From Luteococcus sp048595755 (GTDB taxonomy: Bacteria; Actinomycetota; Actinomycetes; Propionibacteriales; Propionibacteriaceae), in the NCBI RefSeq assembly GCF_048595755.1, contig NZ_CP184360.1, forward strand, positions 2,046,001 to 2,110,000: a stretch of 64,000 nt of DNA. The letters run 5' to 3'. The notes under the pieces were generated by a model. It saw nothing but the letters and a program-made list of their open reading frames with translations, ran no database searches and was not told the DNA's origin. Both the position numbers and the translations under genes were made by a program. The number at the start of each line of letters is the position of its first letter. The stretch's first letter is position 1. Of this stretch, positions 37,535 through 47,543 are shown piece by piece.

Positions 37535-39169
37535 TCACTTGACGCTGATGGCACTCAGGTCGAGAGTGCCGAAGGGGGTCACCTTCACATTGGTCACCTT
37601 GCTGGACCAGGCGACGGGGGTGGCAGCGCTCCACAACGGCGTGACCGGCATGCCCTCGGCCAGCATCGCCTCGGCCTCCTGGTAGAGCTTGTTGGCCTCG
37701 TCCGGGGTCTTGGCGGCGGCCGCCTCGGCCAGCTTCTTGTCGAAGGCCGGGTTGTCGTACTTGGCGTCGTTCGAGGCCGCGTTCTTGGTGTAGAGCGGGG
37801 TCAGGAAGTTCTCGATGGACGGGTAGTCCATCTGCCACCCGCTGCGGTGGGCGCCCTTGAGCTCGCCCGCCTTGATCTGGGTGCGCAGCGTCTTGAAGTC
37901 GGGCGTGGTGTTGACCTGGCAGTTCATGCCCAGGTTGCTCTTGAGCTGGTTGCAGACGGCATCGGCCCACAGCTTGTGGCCACCGTCGCCGTTCACCGAG
38001 ATCTGGAAGACGCCCTTGTAGCCACCGGCGGCCTCGTAGGCCTTCTTGGCCGCAGCCTTGTCGAAGGTGCAGGCATCGCCGCAGGCGCCGGCCTTGTAGC
38101 CGTCGACGACGGGGGAGACCCAGCCGTCAGCGGGGGTGCGGGTACCGTTGAAGACCTTCTCGGTGATGGTCTTGCGGTCGATCGCCTGGCTGATCGCCTT
38201 GCGGAGCTCGACATTCTTGAGCTGCTCGTCGTTCGGGGTGAAGGTCAGGGTCTGGTGCACGCCCGACTCACGCACGGTGGTGCGGTCCTCGCCCAGCTGC
38301 GCCTTCCACTGGTCGCCGGCCAGCTGGTCGGAGGGAATGATGTCGGTGAAGTCGAGCTGGTCGGCGACCACCTCGGTGTAGGCGGCGGCCGCGTCGTTGT
38401 AGATGCGGTAGGTCACCTTGTCGACGTTCGCGGCGAAGTCACCGGTGTACTCCGGATTCTTCTCCATGACGATCTCGGTGGCGGTGTTGTCGGTCACCAT
38501 GAACGGCCCGGCGCCGATCGGCTTCTTGCCGAAGTCAGTCGACTTGGGATCCTTGAAGAAGGCCTCGGGCTGCGGCACGAAGGCCGAGTAGCCCAGGCGC
38601 ACCGGCAGGTTCGAGACCGGCTCGCTGGTGGTGATGGTGAAGGTGGTGTCGTCGACCACCTTCAGGCCGCTCATCTTGTCGGCCTTCGGCTTGGTCTTGC
38701 ACTCCTCGTCGGCGCACTGCAGGTCGGCGAAGCCGGCCACCGGCTCGAAGAAGTAGCCGTTCTGGTGGCCGTTGGGGGCGTAGGCAGCGTAGTTCCACGC
38801 GTCGACGAAGCTCTTGGAGGTCACCGGGGTGCCGTCGGAGAACTTCCGGTCGGCCTTGAGCTTGACGGTGAAGACCTTGTTGTCGTCGGTCTCGATGGAC
38901 TCCGCCAGGTCCATCTCGGGCTCGGCGGTCTCGGAGTTGTAGCGCACCAGCTTGGAGGTGACGGCGTCGATGACGTTGCCTCCACAGACTTCGGTGGTGT
39001 TGGAGCCGATCAGCGGGTTCTCGGGAGTGCAGCCGCGGATGACGATCTCTCCGCCGGACTTGGCAGCGCCACCATCGGCGGCCTTGTCGTCGGAAGAGCT
39101 GCCGCCACAGGCGCTCGCCACGAGGGCGAGGCTGGCCATGGCAACTGCGAGGGTGCGAGGTGCTCGCAT
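37535..39169 (-). CDS. ABC transporter substrate-binding lipoprotein (peptide family 5)
   Basis: 544-residue binding protein of the second importer. Signal plus lipobox LALVASAC puts the lipidated cysteine at about residue 21, followed by a Ser/Asp/Ala linker. Family features: ENPLIGSNTTEVCGGNVIDA, VFTVKLKADRKFSDGTPVTS and NVELRKAISQAIDRKTITEK. Several extra cysteines (CADEEC, CGDAC) could make disulfides. AGGAGG lies 6 nt before the ATG. First gene of the minus-strand operon. It is distant in sequence from the other binding protein in the window, so the two importers probably take different ligands. Confidence 0.93.
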   Translation of the reverse strand: MRAPRTLAVAMASLALVASACGGSSSDDKAADGGAAKSGGEIVIRGCTPENPLIGSNTTEVCGGNVIDAVTSKLVRYNSETAEPEMDLAESIETDDNKVFTVKLKADRKFSDGTPVTSKSFVDAWNYAAYAPNGHQNGYFFEPVAGFADLQCADEECKTKPKADKMSGLKVVDDTTFTITTSEPVSNLPVRLGYSAFVPQPEAFFKDPKSTDFGKKPIGAGPFMVTDNTATEIVMEKNPEYTGDFAANVDKVTYRIYNDAAAAYTEVVADQLDFTDIIPSDQLAGDQWKAQLGEDRTTVRESGVHQTLTFTPNDEQLKNVELRKAISQAIDRKTITEKVFNGTRTPADGWVSPVVDGYKAGACGDACTFDKAAAKKAYEAAGGYKGVFQISVNGDGGHKLWADAVCNQLKSNLGMNCQVNTTPDFKTLRTQIKAGELKGAHRSGWQMDYPSIENFLTPLYTKNAASNDAKYDNPAFDKKLAEAAAAKTPDEANKLYQEAEAMLAEGMPVTPLWSAATPVAWSSKVTNVKVTPFGTLDLSAISVK

Positions 39170-39516
39170 TGAAGCCTCCTGGTCATGGGGCGCGGGGCCC
39201 CTGGGACATGTTTGTGCCCGCCGTCAGGAGCTCGGGACGGACTGGGCAGGTGGCCAAAAGCTACCGGCCATCCCCGCCGCTGGGAATGGGGTGTCGCAGG
39301 GTGACACACGATCGTTATCTTTCGATCACTGGAGTACTTGGGGAGCGGATCCGCCGGAGGCGCCACCGAGGGGCGGGAGGCCGCTGGCGGGGAATGTGGG
39401 GAAGTGCACTGCAGTTGATAGGCTGGCGCGGCTACCGTCTTGGGCGGGAGCATGCCCCGATACTCGGGTCCCGCCACCGGTGGGACGCGCAGAACGATCG
39501 AAGAGAGATCCCCGCA
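39170..39516. promoter_or_regulatory. Divergent intergenic region between ABC operon and secY (347 bp)
   Basis: No gene is seen. TAGGCT at 39419-39424 and TACCGT at 39433-39438 are candidate -10 boxes for secY, neither with a clear -35. A short inverted repeat GTGTC/GACAC (39291-39307) lies on the side of the minus-strand ABC operon. The region must supply an independent secY promoter because the normal upstream ribosomal genes are absent. Confidence 0.4.
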
Positions 39517-40829
<1,313 letters not shown>

Positions 40830-40833
<4 letters not shown>

Positions 40834-41405
40834 GACTGCTCATCATGGGCGCCCCGGGCGCCGGCAAGGGTACCCAGGCCAAGCTCATCGCCAACCACTA
40901 CCGGATCCCGGCCATCTCGACCGGTGCCATCTTCCGCGCGAACATCGCGGCCAAGACCCCGCTGGGGATGCGGGTGCAGCAGCTCATCAGCGCTGGCGAG
41001 TTCGTGCCGGACGTCATCACGACCGCGGTGGTGGCGAAGCGCCTGCTGGAGAACGACGCCCTGGACGGCTGGCTGCTCGACGGCTACCCCCGCACCACCG
41101 ACCAGGTGGAGGCTCTGGACATCATCCTCGAGGACCAGCGCCAGCACTTCGACTGCGTGCTCTCGCTCGAGGTGGACCCCGAGGTGCTGGTGGAGCGCCT
41201 GGTCAAGCGTGCCGAGATCGAGGGCCGCGCCGACGACAACGAGGAGACCATCCGTCGTCGCATGGAGGTCTATCGCGAGGAGACCGAGCCGCTGATGAAC
41301 ATCTACCGGGAGCGTGGCCTGCTGGTGAGCGTCGACGGGCAGGGCAGCGTCGACGAGGTTGCCGAGCGGATCTTCGCCGCGATCGACGCCACCGTCGACA
41401 AGTGA
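40830..41405 (+). CDS. adk: Adenylate kinase
   Basis: Interconverts ATP+AMP and 2 ADP. The 191-residue size means the short-LID form without a zinc finger, as in other actinobacteria. P-loop GAPGAGKGT (residues 7-15), GYPRTTDQ and the LID/arginine region with RADDNEETIRRRMEVY are visible. The AMP-site stretch reads STGAIFRANI where many have STGDxxR. GTG start overlaps the secY stop (GTGA) and its stop overlaps map. Confidence 0.96.
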
Positions 41406-42244
41406 TGTTCGGTCGCGGGATCGAGCTGAAGAAGCCCGAACAGATCATCAAGATGCGCCGCGCCGGCCTGGTGGTGGCGCGCATCCACGAGGAGTTCGCC
41501 AAGGCCGTCACGCCGGGTGTCACCACCGGGGAGCTCGACGCCCTGGCGCGTGAGCTGTTGGCCCAGGAGGGTGCCACCTCGAACTTCCTCAATTACGGCG
41601 CCGACATGGGCTACCCGCCCTACCCGGGCGTGGCCTGCATCTCGGTGAACGAGGTGGTGGTGCACGGCATCCCGGATGAGCGTCGGCTTGAGGACGGGGA
41701 CATCGTCTCCATCGACTTCGGCGCGATCGTCGACGGCTGGCACGGCGATGCCGCGCGCACCTTCATGGTGGGCGACGTGGCGCAGCAGGCGCGAGACCTG
41801 AGCGAGCACACCCGCGAGTCCATGTGGGACGGTTTCGCGGCGGCCCGCCTGGGCGGCCGCATCGGCGACATCTCGCATGCCATCGAGAAGAGCCTGCTCG
41901 CGCGCGGCCGTGACTACGGCATCATCCGGGAATACACCGGCCACGGCATCGGCACCGCGATGCACCAGCCGCCGGACGTCCCCAACTACGGCAAGCCCGG
42001 GCGCGGCCCCAAGGTAGTGGAGGGCCTGGTGCTGGCCATCGAGCCGATGGTCACCCTGGGCACCGAGGACACCGCCACGCTGGACGACGAATGGACGGTG
42101 GTCACCACCGACGGCTCCTGGGCTGCGCACTGGGAGAACACCGTGACCGTCACCAAGCAGGGCCTGTGGGTCCTCACCGAGCTCGACGGCGGCGAGGCGG
42201 AGCTCAAGGCACGGGGGATTCCCTTCGGCCCGTTGGCCGACTGA
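41405..42244 (+). CDS. map: Methionine aminopeptidase, type I
   Basis: Removes N-terminal methionine from nascent proteins. The 279-residue product carries the pita-bread fold and the five metal ligands: two Asp in SIDFGAIVDGWHGDAARTF, His in GHGIGTAMHQPP, Glu in LAIEPMVTLG and Glu in AAHWENTVTV. His in VVVHGIPDE is the substrate-binding histidine. ATG 41405 overlaps the adk stop; a GTG one codon earlier is the alternative. Last gene of secY-adk-map. Confidence 0.96.
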   Translation: MFGRGIELKKPEQIIKMRRAGLVVARIHEEFAKAVTPGVTTGELDALARELLAQEGATSNFLNYGADMGYPPYPGVACISVNEVVVHGIPDERRLEDGDIVSIDFGAIVDGWHGDAARTFMVGDVAQQARDLSEHTRESMWDGFAAARLGGRIGDISHAIEKSLLARGRDYGIIREYTGHGIGTAMHQPPDVPNYGKPGRGPKVVEGLVLAIEPMVTLGTEDTATLDDEWTVVTTDGSWAAHWENTVTVTKQGLWVLTELDGGEAELKARGIPFGPLAD

Positions 42245-42264
42245 GCGAGGAAGACGCCCGCGTG

Positions 42265-42298
42265 GCCGGTTTGGCGACATGACCTGTCGCCGTCCGGC
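42265..42298 (+). terminator. Hairpin after map
   Basis: Inner stem GGCGACA/TGTCGCC (42273-42279 with 42285-42291) and outer stem GCCGG/CCGGC (42265-42269 with 42294-42298) form an interrupted 12-bp hairpin 20 nt after the map stop. A short TTC follows. It plausibly ends the secY-adk-map transcript ahead of fhs. Confidence 0.6.
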
Positions 42299-42335
42299 TT
42301 CACGGCGCCATCTTTGGTGGTGTTGACTTGGTCTC

Positions 42336-44042
42336 GTGACGAAGCAGCCACTGCCCAGCGACCTTGACATCGCGCGTGCGGCGCGCTTGGCCCCCATCGA
42401 GGAGGTGGCCCGAGCCGCCGGCATCGAGGCGCGCCACCTGGAGCACTACGGACGTCATGTCGCCAAGGTGCGGCCGGGCGTGGCCGAGGAGCTCGACGAG
42501 CGTCCCGACGCGAAGTACGTGGTGGTCACGGCCCTGACCCCCACGCCGCTGGGGGAGGGCAAGACCACCACGGCCGTGGGGCTGGCCCAAGGGCTTGCGC
42601 TGCTCGGCAAGCGATCGATGCTCGCGCTGCGGCAGCCATCCCTGGGCCCCACCTTCGGGGTGAAGGGCGGGGCCGCGGGGGCGGGCTACTCCCAGGTGGT
42701 GCCGATGGAGACCCTGAACCTGCACCTGACCGGGGACTTCCACGCCATCACGGCGGCGCACGACCTGTTGGCCGCCATGGTGGACAACCACCTGCACCAC
42801 GGCAACGAGTTGGGGATCGACCCCCATTCGATCAGCTGGCGCCGGGTGATCGACATGAATGATCGCGCGCTGCGCAATGTCGTCGTCGGCCTGGGCGCTC
42901 GGCTGGATGGTGTGCCGCGCCAGAGCGGATTCGACATCACCGCGGCGAGCGAGGTGGGCGTCTGCCTCTCACTGGCCACCTCCCTGCACGACCTGCGCGA
43001 GCGGCTCGGCCGGATCGTGGTCGGCTACACGCGCGAGCGGCGCCCGGTGACCGCCGAGGACCTCAAGGCGGCCGGCGCGATGACCGTCATCATGCGGGAG
43101 GCGATCAAGCCCAACCTGATGCAGACCATCGAGAACACGCCGGTGCTGGTGCACGCCGGGCCCTTCGGCAACATCGCCACCGGAAACTCGTCGGTGATCG
43201 CCGACCAGGTGGGCATGAAGACCAGCGACTACCTGCTCACCGAGGCCGGTTTCGGCGCCGACATGGGCGCCGAGCGCTTCTTCAACGTCAAGTGCCGGGT
43301 CTCAGGGCTGCACCCCGATGCCGCCGTCCTGGTCACCACCGTGCGGGCGCTCAAGGCTCATTCCGGGCGCTTCAAGGTGGTGGCCGGAAAGCCCCTGCCG
43401 CCCGAGATGCTGCAGGACAGCGCCGAGGACGTGCGCGCGGGCGCCGACAACCTGCGCAAGCACATCGAGATCGTGCGCAGCTTCGGGGTGGCCCCGGTGG
43501 TCGCGGTCAACGTCTTCCCCACCGACCACGACGACGAGATCGAGGAGGTGCGACGGATCGCCCGCGAGGCCGGGGCGCGGGTGGCGGCCTCCACCCACGT
43601 GATGGACGGCGGCAATGGCGCTCTGGAGCTGGCCCGGGTGGTGCAGGAGGCCTGCCAGGACCAGACCCATTTCACCTTCACCTATCGGGACGAGGACTCG
43701 ATCCACACGAAGCTGGAGAAGGTGGCCACCGGTGTCTACGGGGCTGACGGGGTGGAGCTGTCCGCCCAGGCCCGCAGGGACATCGCCTTGTTCGAGGAAC
43801 TCGGGTACGGGCAGCTGCCGGTGGTCATCGCCAAGACCCATTTGTCGATCTCGCACGATCCGTCGCTGCGGGGCGCCCCGACCGGCTGGACCCTGCCCGT
43901 TCGTGAGGTCAGGCTGGCGGCCGGTGCCGGTTACGTCTATGCCATCTGCGGCGAGATGCGCACCATGCCGGGCCTGGGCAAGCACCCGGCGGCCGAACGG
44001 ATCGACATCGACGAGGCCGGCAACATCGTCGGGCTCTTCTGA
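42336..44042 (+). CDS. fhs: Formate--tetrahydrofolate ligase
   Basis: Makes 10-formyl-THF from formate, THF and ATP, feeding purine and formyl-Met-tRNA synthesis. The 568-residue product has the ATP-binding P-loop TPLGEGKTTT, the segment RQPSLGPTFGVKGGAAGAGY and GDFHAITAAHDLL. TEAGFGADMGAE and the C-terminal MRTMPGLGKHPAAERIDID are intact. GTG 42336 lacks an obvious Shine-Dalgarno. This gene inserts between map and infA, which are adjacent in many genomes. Confidence 0.97.
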   Translation: MTKQPLPSDLDIARAARLAPIEEVARAAGIEARHLEHYGRHVAKVRPGVAEELDERPDAKYVVVTALTPTPLGEGKTTTAVGLAQGLALLGKRSMLALRQPSLGPTFGVKGGAAGAGYSQVVPMETLNLHLTGDFHAITAAHDLLAAMVDNHLHHGNELGIDPHSISWRRVIDMNDRALRNVVVGLGARLDGVPRQSGFDITAASEVGVCLSLATSLHDLRERLGRIVVGYTRERRPVTAEDLKAAGAMTVIMREAIKPNLMQTIENTPVLVHAGPFGNIATGNSSVIADQVGMKTSDYLLTEAGFGADMGAERFFNVKCRVSGLHPDAAVLVTTVRALKAHSGRFKVVAGKPLPPEMLQDSAEDVRAGADNLRKHIEIVRSFGVAPVVAVNVFPTDHDDEIEEVRRIAREAGARVAASTHVMDGGNGALELARVVQEACQDQTHFTFTYRDEDSIHTKLEKVATGVYGADGVELSAQARRDIALFEELGYGQLPVVIAKTHLSISHDPSLRGAPTGWTLPVREVRLAAGAGYVYAICGEMRTMPGLGKHPAAERIDIDEAGNIVGLF

Positions 44043-44074
44043 CGCGGGGCCCGGTGCCGCGCAACCCGGCTCGG

Positions 44075-44080
44075 TAGGGT
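44075..44080 (+). promoter_or_regulatory. -10 box of a probable leaderless promoter (prolyl oligopeptidase)
   Basis: TAGGGT lies 7 nt before the ATG at 44088. Confidence 0.55.
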
Positions 44081-44087
44081 GAGGCGC

Positions 44088-46190
44088 ATGTCACACAGTG
44101 CACCCGCCACTTCGATGGACGACCTCGTCGAAGAGCTCCACGGGAAGAAGATCGCCGACCCCTACCGCTGGTTGGAGGACGTCGACACGCAGCGCACCCG
44201 TGACTGGGTGCGTGCCCAGCGCGCGCACACCGACGCCGAGCTGGCGGCGCTGCCGCACCGCGAATGGTTCCAGCAGACCATGGATCGGATCACCCAACGG
44301 CCGGTCTGGTCGACCCCGTGGTGCTCCAACGGGCTTTACCTGCAGGCCCGCCGCGAGGGCGACCAGTTGCAGCAGGTGCTCTACGTGGCCGACAGCCTGG
44401 CCGAACTGCAGGCCGGCGGTCGGGTGCTGGCCGACCCGAATGCCTGGAGTGAGGACGGCACCGCCTCCCTCGCCTTCGTCAGTGTCAGTCCCGACGCGAG
44501 CCTGGTGGCCCTGGGCCGCAGCGACGCCGGATCCGACTGGACCACCGTGCAACTGGTGGACTCCCACGGAGTGCCGGTCGACGATGCCGTGGTCACCACC
44601 CGGTTCGCCACCGCGCTGTGGCTGCCCGATTCCCGCAGCTATGTGTACAGCGCCTATCCGCAGGCGGGTAGGGCCGACGGCACCGAGACCAAGGCCCTGC
44701 CTGCAGCGCACCTGATGCTGCACCGGGTGGGCGAGGCGGTCGAGGAGGACGAGGAGCTCTTCGACTTCGAGGCCGACCCGGGCCTGTTGCCGTGGCTGGT
44801 GCTCAGCGACGACGACCAGTGGCTGGTGGCCCACGTCTCGCGTGGCACTGCCCGCGCCAACCAGCTGTGGCTCTTTCACCTGATGGACCAGGACGGTCGT
44901 AGCACCGTCGGGCAGCGGGTGGAGGTCTTCAACGCCGAGGAGGCCGCTTGGGAATACCTGGGCACCGCACACGGCGAGATCTACCTGCTGACCGACGATG
45001 ATGCCGCGAACTCCCGGATCGTCGCCCTGGACGAGCAGGACTGGTCCTTGCGCGAGGTGGTGCCCGAAGGCGCAGACCCGATCGTCCAGGCCGTGCTCAC
45101 CAAGACGGGACTGGTGGTGGAGACCCTGCACGATGCGGCCCCGGTGGTGCGGCGGCACGACTTCCACGGCGCCCAGCAGGGCACGGTGGAGGTGGATGGG
45201 GGCGCCCTGGTGGCGCTGCGTGGCCGAGCCACCAGCAGCGAGGTCTTCCTGGGCCTCAGCACGATCACCGAGCCGGTGGTCTCCTGGCGACTGGATGCCG
45301 CCACGGGGGAGCTGCACCAACTGGCCGGGGCGCAGGATGACTGGCAGGCCCCGGCATTCCAGGTGGAGCGGTGCCACGCCACCAGCAAGGACGGCACCTC
45401 GGTGCCCTACTGGTTGGTGCGGCCGGAGGCGGCACCGACGGATCGGCCGCGGCCCACGATGGTGTACGGCTATGGCGGTTTCGACGTTCCCGTCCAGGCC
45501 GACTTCCGGTCGATCTGGCCGGGCTGGTTGGCCGCCGGGGGAGCGATCGCGATCGCCAACCTGCGTGGCGGCGGTGAGTTCGGCCGGGACTGGTATGACC
45601 AGGGCCGGCAGGCGCACAAGCAGAACTGCTTCGATGACGTCATCGCGGTGGCGGAGGACCTGGTGGAAACGGGCGTGACCAGCAGCGCCCAGCTGGCCAT
45701 CCACGGCAAGAGCAATGGTGGCCTGTTGGTGGGAGCGGCCATCACGCAGCGCCCCGAGCTCTTCGCCGCGGCCCTGCCGCACGTCGGAGTGCTCGACGCC
45801 CTGAGATTCCACCGCTTCACCATCGGCGCGGCCTGGATCAGTGACTACGGTGATCCGGACGATCCGCAGGACTTCGCACGGATCCTGGAATGGTCGCCCC
45901 TGCACAATGTGCGCGAGGGAACCGAGTACCCCGCCACCCTGGTCTTCACCAGTGACCACGACGACCGGGTGGTGCCGGCCCACTCCTACAAGTTCGCCGC
46001 GGCGCTGCAGCGGGCCCAGGCGGGGACGGCGCCGGTGCTGGTGCGCATCGAGGAGTCGACCGGACACGGCCTGGCGAGCAAGCCACCGGCCGTGGCGGCC
46101 CGCGAGGCGGCCGACCTGCTGGCCTTCGCCGCGCACCACACCGGACTGGTGCCGCCGCAGGATGCCGGCGACGGTTCGCGGTCCGACTAG
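44088..46190 (+). CDS. Prolyl oligopeptidase family serine peptidase (S9A)
   Basis: A 700-residue cytosolic peptidase that should cleave short peptides after proline. N-terminal part: DPYRWLEDVDTQRTRDWVRAQ, then a seven-bladed propeller. C-terminal alpha/beta hydrolase: GKSNGGLLVG with nucleophile Ser542, SDHDDRVVP with Asp626 and STGHGLASKP with His660, plus GYGGFDVP and NLRGGGEFGRDWYDQGR that shape the oxyanion and substrate site. No signal peptide. ATG 44088 is chosen because TAGGGT lies 7 nt before it; an earlier in-frame start would overlap that box. It may work on peptides taken up by the nearby ABC importers, which is only a suggestion. Confidence 0.95.
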   Translation: MSHSAPATSMDDLVEELHGKKIADPYRWLEDVDTQRTRDWVRAQRAHTDAELAALPHREWFQQTMDRITQRPVWSTPWCSNGLYLQARREGDQLQQVLYVADSLAELQAGGRVLADPNAWSEDGTASLAFVSVSPDASLVALGRSDAGSDWTTVQLVDSHGVPVDDAVVTTRFATALWLPDSRSYVYSAYPQAGRADGTETKALPAAHLMLHRVGEAVEEDEELFDFEADPGLLPWLVLSDDDQWLVAHVSRGTARANQLWLFHLMDQDGRSTVGQRVEVFNAEEAAWEYLGTAHGEIYLLTDDDAANSRIVALDEQDWSLREVVPEGADPIVQAVLTKTGLVVETLHDAAPVVRRHDFHGAQQGTVEVDGGALVALRGRATSSEVFLGLSTITEPVVSWRLDAATGELHQLAGAQDDWQAPAFQVERCHATSKDGTSVPYWLVRPEAAPTDRPRPTMVYGYGGFDVPVQADFRSIWPGWLAAGGAIAIANLRGGGEFGRDWYDQGRQAHKQNCFDDVIAVAEDLVETGVTSSAQLAIHGKSNGGLLVGAAITQRPELFAAALPHVGVLDALRFHRFTIGAAWISDYGDPDDPQDFARILEWSPLHNVREGTEYPATLVFTSDHDDRVVPAHSYKFAAALQRAQAGTAPVLVRIEESTGHGLASKPPAVAAREAADLLAFAAHHTGLVPPQDAGDGSRSD

Positions 46191-46193
46191 TCT
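46188..46193 (+). promoter_or_regulatory. -10 box of a probable leaderless promoter (DUF1707 gene)
   Basis: TAGTCT overlaps the stop codon of the upstream peptidase gene and lies 6 nt before the GTG at 46200. Confidence 0.5.
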
Positions 46194-46199
46194 GGAACC

Positions 46200-46568
46200 G
46201 TGAGCAACCTGCCGATCTCGTCGAAGTACCGCAGCCAGCCCCACCGTGAGGTGGACGAGGCCGAGCGTGAAGACCTCACGCGGCGGCTCAACGATGCCTT
46301 CACCAAGGGAGACGTCGACGGCGACACCTATCGAACGATGCTCGACCAGCTGTACTCGGCCCAGACGCTGGGTGAGCTGGTGCCGGTGGTGGAGCACCTG
46401 CCGGTCAAGAGCACGCACGCCGAGCCGACGATGGTGCGTCAGCAGACGAATACCGCCCCGGGCGAGCTCGCCCCGGCAGGCATGAACGCGAAGACCGCCC
46501 AGCGGATCGGTGTGGCGCTGGGCGGTCTGGGCTTGTTGCTGATTCTGGTGCTGGCCGTGCTGCTCTGA
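46200..46568 (+). CDS. DUF1707 (SHOCT-like) domain membrane protein
   Basis: A 122-residue protein. An N-terminal SHOCT-like DUF1707 domain (about 20-65: DEAEREDLTRRLNDAFTKGD and YRTMLDQLYSAQTLGELVPV) is followed by a flexible stretch and one C-terminal membrane helix (about 102-122). The domain is a short helical module often seen at the start of actinobacterial membrane proteins; its function is unknown. It begins 10 nt after the peptidase stop but has its own TAGTCT box. Confidence 0.8.
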   Translation: MSNLPISSKYRSQPHREVDEAEREDLTRRLNDAFTKGDVDGDTYRTMLDQLYSAQTLGELVPVVEHLPVKSTHAEPTMVRQQTNTAPGELAPAGMNAKTAQRIGVALGGLGLLLILVLAVLL

Positions 46569-46570
46569 CC

Positions 46571-46656
46571 CTCGACAAGCTCGGGCACCGGTGGCCGAGC
46601 CTGTCGTTGGCCGAGCCTGTCGAAGCCTGCCGGTTCGTTGGCCGAGCCTGTCGAGG
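46571..46656. repeat. Cluster of four TCGACAGGCTCGG-type repeat units
   Basis: One unit in one direction (CTCGACAAGCTCGGGC, 46571-46586) faces three in the other (GGCCGAGCCTGTCG at 46593-46606, GGCCGAGCCTGTCGAAG at 46609-46625, GGCCGAGCCTGTCGAGG at 46640-46656). It fills the convergent gap between the DUF1707 gene and the YciI-like gene. Foldback between opposite units makes it a likely bidirectional terminator. Confidence 0.75.
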
Positions 46657-46664
46657 TCAGGGCC

Positions 46665-46952
46665 TCAGCGGGCGAGGATCCCCAGGACGGGATTCCACTC
46701 CACGATTCGGGCATCGGCGACCAGGCCGAGCTGCTGGAAGGGATCCTCGGCGAGCATCTGGCGCAACTGGTCGACAGACTCCGCGGAGAAGACCAGCAGC
46801 GCCTGGGCGGGGGAGGTCTCGAGCAGGGGGCCGGAGGCCACCAGATGGCCGCTTTCCACCAGGGTCGCCAGGTAGGCGCGATGGTTGGGGCGGTGCTCGT
46901 CGAGCTGCTCCGGGGCGTCGGTGTAGGTGTAGGTGACTGCAAAGTGGGCCAT
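46665..46952 (-). CDS. YciI-like protein
   Basis: A 95-residue protein of the YciI/dimeric alpha-beta barrel family. Motifs: RPNHRAYLATLVESGHLVAS with the conserved His, GPLLETSPAQALLVF and AEDPFQQLGLV near the C-terminus. Family members are small, ligand-binding or dechlorinase-like enzymes of mostly unknown role. TAGGCT lies 6 nt before its ATG, so it is probably leaderless. It is divergent from infA. Confidence 0.85.
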   Translation of the reverse strand: MAHFAVTYTYTDAPEQLDEHRPNHRAYLATLVESGHLVASGPLLETSPAQALLVFSAESVDQLRQMLAEDPFQQLGLVADARIVEWNPVLGILAR

Positions 46953-46958
46953 GCCGGG

Positions 46959-46964
46959 AGCCTA
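46959..46964 (-). promoter_or_regulatory. -10 box of a probable leaderless promoter (YciI-like gene)
   Basis: On the minus strand TAGGCT is followed by 6 nt and then ATG. Confidence 0.55.
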
Positions 46965-46995
46965 CCGCCGTCCGTGGGGCATGCGAAGGCCGATT

Positions 46996-47024
46996 TTGCA
47001 GGCGCTGGGGCTCTGGCGTAAAGT
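46996..47024 (+). promoter_or_regulatory. infA promoter
   Basis: TTGCAG (46996-47001) and TAAAGT (47019-47024) are spaced by 17 nt. Transcription would begin near 47031, giving a leader of about 75 nt before infA. Confidence 0.6.
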
Positions 47025-47106
47025 GGTGTGTCGGTCACCTGTGTCCAGGCGATCGTTCGTACCCGCGTCCAGCAACGGCCGGGTCCAGTCCAACAGATTG
47101 AGAGTA

Positions 47107-47328
47107 ATGGCCAAGAAAGAGGGAGCCCTCGAACTCGAGGGAACGGTGGTCGAGTCCCTGCCGAACGCGATGTTCCGCGTCGAGCTCGTGAACGGTCACA
47201 AGGTTCTCGCCACGATCAGCGGCAAGATGCGGCAGCACTACATCCGCATCCTTCCGTCCGACCGAGTCGTCGTCGAGCTGTCCCCCTACGACCTGACTCG
47301 CGGACGCATCGTCTACCGCCACAAGTGA
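47107..47328 (+). CDS. infA: Translation initiation factor IF-1
   Basis: Binds the A site of the 30S subunit during initiation. The 73-residue product is a single OB fold: MAKKEGALELEGTVVESLPN, FRVELVNGHKVLATISGKMR and DRVVVELSPYDLTRGRIVYR. It starts at ATG 47107; longer in-frame sequence upstream crosses the promoter and is not coding. First gene of the infA-rpmJ-rpsM-rpsK-rpsD-rpoA-rplQ block. Confidence 0.97.
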   Translation: MAKKEGALELEGTVVESLPNAMFRVELVNGHKVLATISGKMRQHYIRILPSDRVVVELSPYDLTRGRIVYRHK

Positions 47329-47370
47329 TCACCGGACGACCTCGTCGTCCAGCAGACACATCCACCACCA

Positions 47371-47406
47371 GAACCGGGCACCGCTGTGCGCAGCGCCACC
47401 CGGTTC
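47371..47406 (+). promoter_or_regulatory. Nested hairpin between infA and rpmJ
   Basis: GAACCGGG (47371-47378) pairs with CCCGGTTC (47399-47406), and inside it CGCTG (47382-47386) pairs with CAGCG (47391-47395) around TGCG. It ends 23 nt before the rpmJ start and could act as an attenuator or processing signal. Confidence 0.45.
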
Positions 47407-47429
47407 GATGATCCGAAAGAGACTCTCGA

Positions 47430-47543
47430 ATGAAGGTTCAGCCGAGCGTCAAGAAGATCTGCGACAAGTGCAAGGTGATTCGCCGGCACGGTCGCGTGAT
47501 GGTGATCTGCGACAACCCGCGCCACAAGCAGCGCCAGGGCTGA
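47430..47543 (+). CDS. rpmJ: 50S ribosomal protein L36, zinc-binding form
   Basis: A 37-residue protein, the smallest in the ribosome: MKVQPSVKKICDKCKVIRRH followed by GRVMVICDNPRHKQRQG. Zinc ligands Cys11, Cys14, Cys27 and His32 are all present, so this is the zinc-containing version. The ATG at 47430 follows a GAAAGAGA purine tract. A 328-nt gap separates it from rpsM. Confidence 0.97.
   Translation: MKVQPSVKKICDKCKVIRRHGRVMVICDNPRHKQRQG

Noticed and set aside
42245..42335. A folate-type riboswitch before the formate-THF ligase gene
   Set aside because: The 91-nt gap holds only a simple hairpin that fits a terminator for map; no conserved folate-aptamer motif was seen.
46569..46664. Small open frames beginning MAEPV across the repeat cluster
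   Set aside because: They are translations of the TCGACAGGCTCGG repeat itself, lack ribosome-binding sites and overlap the terminator-like structure.
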